Of a stretch of 64,000 bases of DNA, positions 1 to 8,367 are shown piece by piece. The position numbers were made by a program, and so were the translations under genes. Origin of the DNA: Clostridium sp. BSD9I1 (lineage in GTDB: Bacteria; Bacillota; Clostridia; Clostridiales; Clostridiaceae). The notes beneath the pieces are model-generated. The model did no database searches. It was not told the DNA's origin and worked only from the letters and a program-made list of their open reading frames with translations. Numbering within the stretch: position 1 is the first letter of the stretch; every line of letters starts with the position of its first letter. Where the stretch lies: assembly GCF_900185645.1 (NCBI RefSeq), contig NZ_FYAM01000006.1, positions 310,001 to 374,000 on the forward strand. The letters run 5' to 3'.

Positions 1-710
1 ATTCCTCTAAGGTTAGCAGCAATAAGATATGATCCACTTAAGTTTTCACCTCTCAGATTGGTCTTAGTGAGATCTTTTCCAATAAAATCTCGTCCTCGAC
101 CAAGAGCCTTTTGGTGTTTTGAAGAAGTCTTTTGAGCAATACGAAATTTATTTCGTACAAGTTCACTGGTTTGTTTAAGAAGAGCATTAACTTTAAAGCG
201 GTGCGATGTAATATCAAGCTTTAAGAGAGAGTCAGCACTTAAAATAGTAAGTTTTTCTGTTTCAATGAGCATGGAGTTAAGCTCCTCTTTAATATTATGA
301 GATGACCCCAATCTAAGTGCTTCTGTTAGATACCAGAGCATTTCATGAATTTGATGCATAATTAGGAAAACCTCGTACATTTGCTGAGCAGTTTCTGGGA
401 CTTGCCTCCAATCATGTCCACCATAGGTGGCCTGAGCAACCTTTTGCCCTGCCCCAAAACAGTCATAGGCAATACAACCTTTAAGTCCTAACTTTCTGAG
501 GTCTTTATGGACTCTACAGCGAAAGTTTGATTGTAGATTGATGCAAGGAGTACCAGCATCTTTATTCACAGGGAATCCTTCTGAAGCTGAAAAGTACAGT
601 GCAACACAACAAAAACCAAAGCAGTTCTCACAGTCAGCCCTAAGATTACTGCGATTTATATTAGAAAAAGATAAGTTTTCATCTTTTTTATTTTCACAGG
701 AATAGTTCAT
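1..710 (-). CDS. Pentapeptide-repeat protein, C-terminus outside window
   Basis: The minus strand from ATG at 708-710 is open for 236 codons and runs off the window edge, so the C-terminus is missing. The first 100 residues are rich in cysteine (for example CENCFGFCC near residues 27-35, with further Cys in FRCRVHKD and GCIAYDC), which suggests metal binding. A helical middle follows. The visible end (DLTKTNLRGENLSGSYLIAANLRG, quoted in parts: TNLRG, ENLSG, ANLRG) has the A(D/N)LxG periodicity of pentapeptide repeats, which fold into a right-handed beta helix. Cellular role is unknown. No signal peptide is seen. Confidence 0.85.
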   Translation of the reverse strand, partial: MNYSCENKKDENLSFSNINRSNLRADCENCFGFCCVALYFSASEGFPVNKDAGTPCINLQSNFRCRVHKDLRKLGLKGCIAYDCFGAGQKVAQATYGGHDWRQVPETAQQMYEVFLIMHQIHEMLWYLTEALRLGSSHNIKEELNSMLIETEKLTILSADSLLKLDITSHRFKVNALLKQTSELVRNKFRIAQKTSSKHQKALGRGRDFIGKDLTKTNLRGENLSGSYLIAANLRG

Positions 711-955
711 ATTTATTTTACCTCACATAACAAAGTAGAAAAATTTTTAATTTGATTTTATCATAAATACTATGATTGTTCAATTTCTAAGGATTTGGAA
801 TCAGTTTGTTGTTAATAATAGTACAAAAGCAATTGTTTGCTTATTTGAAAGAATTAAATATAACTAATTTGAATTTGATTTAGAAAGGATTTAGAAAACT
901 TTTAGCGAAAAATAAAATTAATGACTATTATATAAGTTAAGAAGAGGTGGGAATG

Positions 956-1258
956 ATGATTAAACATATTGTAATGTGGAAATTAAAAGAATTTGCTGAT
1001 GGCAAAGAGAAACAAGAAAATGCTAAGATAATTAAAACAGGTTTAGAAAATTTAAAAGATAAAATTAATGAACTTAAATTTATAGAGGTTGGGATAAATG
1101 TTAATAGCTCACATCAAGCATATGATATTGTTTTATACTCACAGTTTGAAAATATGGAGGATTTAAACATATATCAAAATCATCCTGAACATATAAAAGT
1201 TGGAGAATTTATTAAGAAAGTTGTAAATGAAAGAGTAGTAGTAGATTATGAAGTTTAA
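956..1258 (+). CDS. Dabb (stress-responsive alpha/beta barrel) domain protein
   Basis: This is a small protein of about 100 residues beginning MIKHIVMWKLKE, the hallmark opening of the Dabb (PF07876) dimeric ferredoxin-like barrel family, with the family-typical stretch YSQFENMEDLNIYQNHPEH in its second half. A GTG at 947 and an ATG at 953 lie in frame. The ribosome site GAGGTGG at 944-950 sits on or too near those codons, so ATG 956 is the best start. Members of this family are stress-associated or act as small cyclases and decarboxylases. The substrate cannot be told from sequence. It lies 43 bp ahead of an MBL-fold gene and may share its transcript. Confidence 0.8.
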   Translation: MIKHIVMWKLKEFADGKEKQENAKIIKTGLENLKDKINELKFIEVGINVNSSHQAYDIVLYSQFENMEDLNIYQNHPEHIKVGEFIKKVVNERVVVDYEV

Positions 1259-1301
1259 AGAGTATTAGTATAGATACTTATACTTCAAAGAGGAGAAATT
1301 T

Positions 1302-2033
1302 ATGGATAATATAGTTGTTTTAGATGTTAATTTTAATTTTGGATATGGTGAAAATATAATTTATCCTGTGATACTTCAAGATGAAAATGAAATGATTTTA
1401 GTAGATTGTGGATATACTGATTTTTTATCGATATTAGAAGAGGCTGCTTGTAAAAAAGATATAGATCTTTCTAAATTGACAAAGATAATTATAACGCACC
1501 ATGATCACGATCATATGGGGAGTTTAGCTGCAATAAAGCAAAAGTATCCTCATGTTCAAGTTATTGCAAGTGAAAAAGATGCTCCTTATGTGTCTGGTGG
1601 ATTAAAGTCACTACGCCTTGAGCAAGCAGAACAAACTCAGGTGATGCTGCCGCCAGAACAGCAAGAAGCAGGAAAGGCATTTCAAAATATTTTAAGGTCA
1701 ATTAAAAATGTAGAAGTAGATATAACTGTAAAAGATGGGGACTATTTTACTTGGTGTGGAGGAATTGAAGTTGTTGAAACCCCAGGACATATGCCAGGAC
1801 ATATTTCTATTTATTTAAAAAAGTTTAAAGTTTTAATTAGTGGAGATGCTTTAGCCATAGAAAATGGAAATCTTGAAATTGCAGCACCACAATTTACTTT
1901 AGATATGGTAGAAGCAAAGAGATCTGTTTCAAAACTGCTTAAATATGATATAGAAAAGATAATTTGCTACCATGGTGGAGAGTATCAGGGTAATATATCA
2001 GGTGCCTTGCGTAATATAGAAAATATATTTTAG
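1302..2033 (+). CDS. MBL-fold metallohydrolase
   Basis: The protein has 243 residues and the metallo-beta-lactamase fold motifs in order: HHDHDH at residues 66-71 (the HxHxDH metal-binding box), TPGHMPGH at 160-167, SGDAL at 180-184 and a late CYHGGEY. This is a soluble dinuclear metal hydrolase with no signal peptide. The family covers lactonases, glyoxalase II and thioesterases, and nothing here fixes the substrate. AGAGGAG lies just before ATG 1302. A hairpin terminator follows the stop, so it probably ends a short operon with the Dabb gene. Confidence 0.85.
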   Translation: MDNIVVLDVNFNFGYGENIIYPVILQDENEMILVDCGYTDFLSILEEAACKKDIDLSKLTKIIITHHDHDHMGSLAAIKQKYPHVQVIASEKDAPYVSGGLKSLRLEQAEQTQVMLPPEQQEAGKAFQNILRSIKNVEVDITVKDGDYFTWCGGIEVVETPGHMPGHISIYLKKFKVLISGDALAIENGNLEIAAPQFTLDMVEAKRSVSKLLKYDIEKIICYHGGEYQGNISGALRNIENIF

Positions 2034-2047
2034 ATAATTATAAAAAT

Positions 2048-2086
2048 AAAATCTGGCTAAGTAAAATTAGTTAGGTTTTATTTTTG
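2048..2086 (+). terminator. Rho-independent terminator
   Basis: A 13-bp stem (AAAATCTGGCTAA with TTAGTTAGGTTTT, some G-U pairs) and a six-base loop are followed by ATTTTT, 14 bp after the MBL gene. Confidence 0.75.
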
Positions 2087-2185
2087 ATAAGTGATAATTA
2101 AAATTAGAATAGTTTAATATGACATATAGCTGGCATATTTATATTGTTATCATTAAGCTATTATAAACGAAGGGAGTTTTTCTGC

Positions 2186-2974
2186 ATGAAGGATTTAAAG
2201 GAGTCAATGGAGATTATAACATTAAATGAAGAAAATATTGATAGGGACCATATTTGCTGTGCTATATCAGATAAAAAATGTGTTGAGAGTTACCTAAAGA
2301 AAAAGGAATGGTTAAAGCAGCAATTTGCAAAAGGATATGTATTTAAGAAGTTTAATGTCAATCATAAGGTTTTTATAGAATACTGTCCTTCCGAAATTGC
2401 TTGGACGCCTATCACTGCACCAAACTATATGGTAATTAACTGCTTTTGGGTTGCAGGTCAGTATGCAGGAAAGGGTTATGGCAAAAGGCTTTTAGAGGAA
2501 TGCATAAAAGACTCTGAGGGCAAGGATGGGATTATAGTTCTTACTAGCAATAAAAAGAAACCATATATGTCAGATAAAAAGTTTTTCTTAAAGCACGGAT
2601 TTGAAGTTTGTGATACCGCTCCTCCATACTTTGAGCTATTAGTTTATAAAAACAATCCTAATGTTGAAAATCCTATATTTAATAAGTGTGCAAAAGAAAA
2701 TATATGCAGCAATAAAAGTGGATTAACGGTATATTATTCAAATCTTTGCCCTTTTACTGAGTACTACACTAATACAGTCATAAAAGAATTGGCAATGAGA
2801 GAAGGCATTGCATTAGAGATTATTAAAATTAATAATAGGGAACAAGTAAAGAGTCTTCCATCAGCCTTTAGTATTTACAGCGTATTTTACAATGGTAAGT
2901 TTATTACTCATGAAATTTTAAGTGAAGCAAAATTTAATAAAATTATAGATGGTATAAAGATGGGAATATATTAA
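2186..2974 (+). CDS. GNAT N-acetyltransferase with C-terminal YoaP-like domain
   Basis: The protein has about 262 residues from ATG 2186 (AGGGAG at 2171-2176). ATG 2207 behind AAAGGAG is an alternative. The N-terminal half is a GNAT acetyltransferase with the acetyl-CoA-binding pattern GQYAGKGYGKRLLEE. The remaining ~90 residues resemble the YoaP-like domain found fused to such GNATs in Bacillus and Clostridium, with a CPF motif (NLCPFTEYYTN) like a thioredoxin-type strand. The acetyl acceptor is unknown. It is a single-gene unit. Confidence 0.8.
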   Translation: MKDLKESMEIITLNEENIDRDHICCAISDKKCVESYLKKKEWLKQQFAKGYVFKKFNVNHKVFIEYCPSEIAWTPITAPNYMVINCFWVAGQYAGKGYGKRLLEECIKDSEGKDGIIVLTSNKKKPYMSDKKFFLKHGFEVCDTAPPYFELLVYKNNPNVENPIFNKCAKENICSNKSGLTVYYSNLCPFTEYYTNTVIKELAMREGIALEIIKINNREQVKSLPSAFSIYSVFYNGKFITHEILSEAKFNKIIDGIKMGIY

Positions 2975-3079
2975 TTCTTGTCGGTTGCCGTGAGCTATCA
3001 GGCAAAAGGCTATATAGAAGGGAAGTGGAGAATTAGTAGATTTATGTATTGTTATACACTTTTCTACTAAAAATGAAAT

Positions 3080-3685
3080 ATGGATGGAATAAATTATTAT
3101 ATTATTATAAATATAGTAGCAAGCTGTTTCTTATTAATTAGCTTATATGAAAAGATTTATGCAGGTGAATTTATTATCGAAACAAGAAAAAGAATTTCTT
3201 CGATAATATATATTATAGGACTAGTAGTATGGAGTTATGTAGCAATAAGGAATTTAATAGATTATATAACAGGTAAGAGTATTGATGTCCAAGAAATTTT
3301 GCAAATCACTATTCAAATACAGATATGTATTCTCTGGATTTTAATGCTATTACCATCGGAAATCACTAAAGATGATATGTATTCAGATGAGTCAATACTT
3401 TCTTATTTCGCTAAATCAAAAAGAATTAAAAATTATTTGTGGATATCTGATAATATAGTTCAATTTGAAATTTTTACAAGAAAAAATAGCATTATTACCA
3501 CAGAATTAGAAGTAAACCTAGAGAAAAGAGAAGAAGTAGATGAATTTTTAAAGAAAAATATAAAAAAGATAGATGAAACGACCAATAAAAAAAGAATTTT
3601 TAAGTTAAGAATAGTAATTCTAGTAATTGCTATTATAATGGCTATGGGACATATAAGTTTAATTAAAGCAATAAGCCATATATGA
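3080..3685 (+). CDS. Hypothetical membrane protein
   Basis: This 201-residue protein is not recognised. Hydrophobic helices lie near residues 5-24, 40-60, 78-95 and 177-198, with a charged cytoplasmic-like segment (about 100-170) that contains KREEVDEFLKKNIKKIDE between helices three and four. No clear ribosome site precedes ATG 3080. Its stop overlaps the start of the next gene by ATGA, so the two are translationally coupled. No function is proposed. Confidence 0.6.
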   Translation: MDGINYYIIINIVASCFLLISLYEKIYAGEFIIETRKRISSIIYIIGLVVWSYVAIRNLIDYITGKSIDVQEILQITIQIQICILWILMLLPSEITKDDMYSDESILSYFAKSKRIKNYLWISDNIVQFEIFTRKNSIITTELEVNLEKREEVDEFLKKNIKKIDETTNKKRIFKLRIVILVIAIIMAMGHISLIKAISHI

Positions 3686-3960
3686 CAAAAGAAATAAAGT
3701 TAGAAGAAGATGAAGCTATAGCTATACTTAAAAAAACATGGAAACCTTTAATAGAAATTGAAAAAGAAAATATAAAATCTCCAAAGTATAAAGAGTTAAG
3801 TAAAGAAGGTAATGTAGTAGAAGAGCTTATAATTGAAGAATCAGGTAAGTTGGATGAAGGTGGACCTTTATCTCATTTCAAAAGAACTAGTACTTTTATA
3901 AAAAAGGACGATGGCAATTGGATATTGGATAGAATAAGTGGTTTGCAAAGTATTGGATGA
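3682..3960 (+). CDS. Small hypothetical protein coupled to membrane protein
   Basis: This 92-residue acidic soluble protein starts inside the stop of the preceding membrane protein (ATGA at 3682-3685). Its second half, FKRTSTFIKKDDGNWILDRI, looks like the beta-strand end of a small alpha/beta fold (NTF2-like at a guess), but no family is recognised. Tight coupling suggests that it works with the membrane protein. No function is proposed. Confidence 0.6.
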   Translation: MTKEIKLEEDEAIAILKKTWKPLIEIEKENIKSPKYKELSKEGNVVEELIIEESGKLDEGGPLSHFKRTSTFIKKDDGNWILDRISGLQSIG

Positions 3961-3991
3961 TAATAAGGTTGAATAAAAAAGGGGAATATTT

Positions 3992-5167
3992 ATGGGTTAC
4001 AATGTTAAAGTAAATGATAATTTGAAAAGGTCTGTTATGCTTGGTTCATTTGCATTTGGTATTATTTCATTTATTTTGCCTATATACAGTAAGAGGATTG
4101 GAGGAACTGCAATAACTATTGGAGGCTTATTTTCCATATTCAGTATTGTGACTTTAATATTAAGGCCATTGATAGGAAAAGGAATAGACAGATATGGAAG
4201 AAAGAATTTTTTTACTGCTTCATTTTTATTTTATGCAATTTCTATGGGTTTGTATTCTTACTCAACTAATATTATCATGTTATATGTTAGTAGATTTATT
4301 CAAGCTGTAGGCTCTTCATTTATGTGGATTTCTGCTTATTCCATAGCAGTGGATATTGCTGATAATGAAAAAAGAGGAAGTGCAATTGGTCAAATAGATG
4401 GTGCCCATGCAAAGGGAGCATTATATGGTAGTATAATAGGTTTTAGTGTAATAAGCAATTTTACTCTTATAAGTGGATGGAGCTTTTTATTTAAAGGATA
4501 TGCAGTATTATCCATAATAGCAGGATATATTGTATACAAATACATTCCTGAAACGAGAACAGTAAACAATGAAAAAAATATAGGGCATAAAGTTGCATTA
4601 AATAGTGACTTTTTTAAGCTGTTAATTATAACTTTTATAAGTTCGATGTCATCTTCTATGATAACTCCACTTCTTATGGTTTATCTTCAAGATAAATTTA
4701 CCACAGACATCGGGATATTAGCAACTGCATTTATTCCAGCCGCTCTTATATATGCTTTTTTACCATCAAAACTAGGTGAGTTTAGTGACAAAGTCGGCAG
4801 AATAATTCCCATGATTATAGGATTAACTGGTGCAGGCATAGTTTCTTTTGGATTTACAAATCTTTCAAGTATTAAAGTATTAATTGTACTTTGGATGTTA
4901 GAATCGATAGGAATGGTTATGGCTTCACCAGCTCAAGAAGCTTTAGTTGCAGACATAGCTGGAGAAGATACTCTTGGCTCTACTTATGGTATATACTTAT
5001 TAGTAACAAGTTTGGGAGCAGCTATTGGCCCCTTATTTGGAGGATGGGTATATGAATCTTTTGGACATGCAACTCCATTTTATATAAATGGGAGTATATT
5101 ATTAATTGATGCTGTTTTAGTAATGCTACTGTTTAAAAATTATAAAATAGGGGGGAATAAACTATAA
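3992..5167 (+). CDS. MFS transporter
   Basis: This 391-residue protein has about twelve hydrophobic helices. Loop 2-3 carries the MFS signature IGKGIDRYGRKNFF and the second half has the matching GEFSDKVGRIIPM, so both six-helix halves are intact. It should be a proton-coupled transporter or drug efflux pump in the plasma membrane, and the substrate is not predictable. Its TAA overlaps the ATG of the following LUD gene (TAATG at 5165-5169), so the two are cotranslated. Confidence 0.88.
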   Translation: MGYNVKVNDNLKRSVMLGSFAFGIISFILPIYSKRIGGTAITIGGLFSIFSIVTLILRPLIGKGIDRYGRKNFFTASFLFYAISMGLYSYSTNIIMLYVSRFIQAVGSSFMWISAYSIAVDIADNEKRGSAIGQIDGAHAKGALYGSIIGFSVISNFTLISGWSFLFKGYAVLSIIAGYIVYKYIPETRTVNNEKNIGHKVALNSDFFKLLIITFISSMSSSMITPLLMVYLQDKFTTDIGILATAFIPAALIYAFLPSKLGEFSDKVGRIIPMIIGLTGAGIVSFGFTNLSSIKVLIVLWMLESIGMVMASPAQEALVADIAGEDTLGSTYGIYLLVTSLGAAIGPLFGGWVYESFGHATPFYINGSILLIDAVLVMLLFKNYKIGGNKL

Positions 5168-5808
5168 TGGATAACAATATCTCATGGTATGTAGAAAAAC
5201 AAGTTGATAGGACAATAGATAATTTAAGAAAGCATAATATGGCGGGATATTTTGTTAAGGATGATGTAGAACTGATAGAGCTTTTAAAAGAAATTATAGC
5301 TGAAAATTCTGTAGTAGGTGTTGGTGATTCTATGACACTATTTGAAACAGGAGTTATAGATTTTCTTCGTAAAGGAAATTATAAATTTTTAGATAAATAT
5401 AAAGGAAATATAACAAGTGAAGAAAAGAAGCAAATTTACATACAAAACTTTTCTTCGGATACTTTTATGTGCAGTACAAACGCTCTAACTGAAAATGGAG
5501 AGCTTTACAATATTGATGGTAATGGAAGTAGAGTTGCGCCAATGATTTATGGCCCTAAACAGGTTGTTTTAGTAGCTGGAATAAATAAAATTGTTAGGGA
5601 TTTAAAAGAAGCAGAAAAAAGAGTTAGAAATTATTCAGCTCCAATTGACGCAAAAAGATTAAATAAAAATACTCCATGTACTACTTTGGGATACTGTGTA
5701 GACTGCAAAAGTCCTAATAGAATATGTAACGATTTTTCAATTATCACAGGACAATTTGTCAAAGACAGGATAAAGGTAATTATTGTAGGAAAAGAGTTAG
5801 GTTATTAG
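5167..5808 (+). CDS. LUD-domain (LutC/DUF162-like) protein
   Basis: This 213-residue protein has the lactate-utilisation LUD fold: VGVGDSMTLFETGVIDFLR near residues 48-66, NALTENGELYNIDGNGSRV near 98-116 and a C-terminal Cys cluster (CTTLGYCVDCKSPNRIC, residues ~173-189), as in the common clostridial single-domain LUD proteins. It overlaps the MFS gene by one base. There are no lutAB partners nearby, so a lactate role is not supported. The Cys cluster may bind a metal or cluster. Confidence 0.8.
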   Translation: MDNNISWYVEKQVDRTIDNLRKHNMAGYFVKDDVELIELLKEIIAENSVVGVGDSMTLFETGVIDFLRKGNYKFLDKYKGNITSEEKKQIYIQNFSSDTFMCSTNALTENGELYNIDGNGSRVAPMIYGPKQVVLVAGINKIVRDLKEAEKRVRNYSAPIDAKRLNKNTPCTTLGYCVDCKSPNRICNDFSIITGQFVKDRIKVIIVGKELGY

Positions 5809-5918
5809 TTATTATTATATACAATTTAAAACTAATCAATCCTACATAACTGTGCATGAAATGTCGGATAGATACATTTGATTTTTGATATTCTATTGAT
5901 GAAAGGGAGGTCATGTAA

Positions 5919-6794
5919 ATGGATTTGCTTAAACAAATGAATGAAGCATTAAACTATATTGAGGAGAATCTTACCGAAGAAATTGATTTTAAAGAAGTGG
6001 CGAGGCTGGCTGTTTGCTCGGAATATCATTTTAAAAGAATGTTTTCTTTCCTTGCAGGTATTACACTTTCGGAATATATCCGCCGCAGACGTCTAACTCT
6101 TGCAGCGTTTGAACTTAGTAATAATAACATGAGAGTAATGGATATTGCAGTTAAATATGGATACAGCTCGGCAGATTCTTTTACTAGAGCTTTTCAAGGC
6201 TTGCATGGGATAACACCATCGGAAGCCAGAAATAATGGTCAATCATTAAAGGCTTATCCACGAATGACCTTTCAATTAACAATTAAGGGAGGAAATGAAA
6301 TGAAGTATAGAATTGAAGAAAAAGAGGCATTTTCCATAGTTGGTATTACAAAAAGAGTTCCTATAATTTTTAATGGAGTGAATCCAGAGATTGCAGCTAT
6401 GTGGCAAAGTCTAAATGGTGAAATAATAAGTGACTTTAAGAGCCTTTCTAATGTGGAGCCTTTTGGAATAATCAGTGCGTCAGCGAATTTTTCTGAAAAT
6501 CGAATGGAGGAAAAAGGAGAGCTTGATCATTATATAGGTGTAGCAACAAATAAAGATTGCCCAGGCAATTTAGCTAAACTTGACGTTTCTGCATCAACAT
6601 GGGCAGTATTTGAAGCAGTTGGACCATTCCCTGAGACTCTTCAAAATATATGGGGACGCATTTACTCTGAATGGTTTCCGTCTTCAAACTATGAAATAGC
6701 AGAAGGACCAGAAATCCTGTGGAATGAACAAAAGGATGTAACTTCCCCGAACTTTAAAAGTGAAATATGGATACCAGTTAGAAAAAGAAAATAA
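5919..6794 (+). CDS. AraC-family regulator with GyrI-like effector domain
   Basis: The protein has 291 residues. Two AraC helix-turn-helix units occupy about residues 8-108 ([19 protein letters not shown] and [20 protein letters not shown]). A GyrI-like small-molecule-binding domain fills residues ~125-290, with the usual [18 protein letters not shown] and ending EIWIPVRK. This layout is like the Rob/YdeE-type multidrug regulators. ATG 5919 is preceded by GGGAGG. No linked target gene is obvious. The MFS/LUD pair upstream on the same strand is a possible but unproven target. Confidence 0.9.
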   Translation: MDLLKQMNEALNYIEENLTEEIDFKEVARLAVCSEYHFKRMFSFLAGITLSEYIRRRRLTLAAFELSNNNMRVMDIAVKYGYSSADSFTRAFQGLHGITPSEARNNGQSLKAYPRMTFQLTIKGGNEMKYRIEEKEAFSIVGITKRVPIIFNGVNPEIAAMWQSLNGEIISDFKSLSNVEPFGIISASANFSENRMEEKGELDHYIGVATNKDCPGNLAKLDVSASTWAVFEAVGPFPETLQNIWGRIYSEWFPSSNYEIAEGPEILWNEQKDVTSPNFKSEIWIPVRKRK

Positions 6795-6822
6795 TTAATT
6801 TTACTTTTAGGTACTAGCTGAA

Positions 6823-6893
6823 AGGTGTTAGATATTAGGACTAGATGAAATTTTCCCTTGTAAGGTTTCATCCAATCATAGTACCTAGCACCT
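6823..6893. repeat. Imperfect inverted repeat between convergent genes
   Basis: An arm of about 28 bp starting AGGTGTTAGATATTAGGA pairs imperfectly with its inverted copy ending TACCTAGCACCT, enclosing a 15-base loop. It sits between the converging AraC and protease genes, so it may be a bidirectional terminator. No T-run follows it, so it could instead be a small mobile relic. Confidence 0.5.
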
Positions 6894-6923
6894 TTAGTCT
6901 ACTATATTAAGAGAATTTAGTGA

Positions 6924-8282
6924 CTACTCTTTATTAAAGTATTTCCCATACATTAGTGGTTCGCCTTTTTCCCAAGGTGCATAGTCCTTAGCAAATTCCA
7001 CTCTTTCTAAATAAGGTGGATGTGAATAGTACCATACTTCAAATAGCTTTCCAGGATAGGGAAGAGCTAGGCTTCCTTCATGAAGTTTTATGGTAGAGGT
7101 TATAGTAGCTTCTGTATTTTGAGTAAGCTCTAATTCAAATCTATCAGCTTCAATTTCCATACGTCTAGAAACGGTATTTGTTATTGGGTTACTTAAAAAC
7201 ATATAAAAGTTTAAAACAAGTAATATTAAAGGCAGTGCAGCAATATCAGATATCCTATTGAATCCAAATTTACCTTTAGAAAGCTTAATTATATAAAGCA
7301 CACTTTTATTGGTTAAGTAAAGTACAAATATAATCAAAACTCCTCCAAGAATTATAGATTTCCACACATGCCCCATTACATAGTGGCCCATTTCATGAGC
7401 AAGCACTCCTAGGGTTTCTTCATCACTAAGATTATTTATAGTAGTATCCCATAAGACTATTCTCTTAGATTTCGAAACACCGGTCATGTAAGCATTCATT
7501 TCTTTTGTATCTACACTTTTATTTACCTGATATACATCGGTTCCTTCTAAATTTGCCTTCTTTAATTGAACTTCTATCTTTTGCTTTAGATTATTATCTT
7601 TAATATCTTCGTATTTATTAAATATAGGATCTATATAAAAAGGAGATACAAAGGTCATAAAAAATATAATGGGAATAGATAAAAATCCCATGTAAAGCCA
7701 CCAGAGCTTTTCTTTTTTTCGTATAACATAATAAGGGAACCATATAAACAATGCCCCAGTTATAGAAGACAATAAAACACTTTTTAGTGAATCTGTAAGC
7801 CATTTCACTAAAGTTTGATTTGATAGTCCAAAACTATGAGGTTGAATAAAACTGCTATAAAATTCCAAAGGTAGCGTTATAAGAAAGTTTATAAGTGTAA
7901 ATATAATAAAATATACTCCAGATATTATAAAAAATCTGCGAGTTCTTCTCTCTATAAAGTTTCTTATACCCTTTGAAAGGCCAGTTGCTAAGAAAAATAT
8001 TGGAATTAAAAAGGTAAGTATAAAGCTTATAGTCCATATGTTTAAATTAGATTTTTTATATGCTATTGCTTTATCGCTTACTTGAGGAAGATTAATATCT
8101 TTACCATTTACAGTAACGCTATAGGTTACCCCTTTTAAGCTTTCTAAATTTCTATGCTCTGTATAGCGGGCTAATACTATAAATAGTAAAAGAAAAATCA
8201 CTGCAAAGATTATTGGTTTATATGAGCATTTTTTCAAAAAAACACCTTCTTTTGACAAATTTATATTTGAAAACTGGTACAT
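6924..8282 (-). CDS. M48-family (Ste24/CAAX protease-like) membrane metallopeptidase
   Basis: This 452-residue membrane protein has the zinc motif HEMGHYVMGH (around residues 293-302) and the third-ligand motif RRMEIEADRFE about 80 residues later, as in Ste24-type M48 peptidases. Five or so N-terminal helices and helices after the zinc motif match the family. Bacterial members act in membrane protein quality control or peptide maturation. It is on its own strand, convergent with the AraC gene and divergent from the LTA-synthase-like gene. Confidence 0.9.
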   Translation of the reverse strand: MYQFSNINLSKEGVFLKKCSYKPIIFAVIFLLLFIVLARYTEHRNLESLKGVTYSVTVNGKDINLPQVSDKAIAYKKSNLNIWTISFILTFLIPIFFLATGLSKGIRNFIERRTRRFFIISGVYFIIFTLINFLITLPLEFYSSFIQPHSFGLSNQTLVKWLTDSLKSVLLSSITGALFIWFPYYVIRKKEKLWWLYMGFLSIPIIFFMTFVSPFYIDPIFNKYEDIKDNNLKQKIEVQLKKANLEGTDVYQVNKSVDTKEMNAYMTGVSKSKRIVLWDTTINNLSDEETLGVLAHEMGHYVMGHVWKSIILGGVLIIFVLYLTNKSVLYIIKLSKGKFGFNRISDIAALPLILLVLNFYMFLSNPITNTVSRRMEIEADRFELELTQNTEATITSTIKLHEGSLALPYPGKLFEVWYYSHPPYLERVEFAKDYAPWEKGEPLMYGKYFNKE

Positions 8283-8367
8283 GAAAAGGTTATAATTATA
8301 AAGGTTTAATATAAATATAACAAAATTTAAAGTAAAGATTAATATATTATTTAAGGAGTGATATTAT

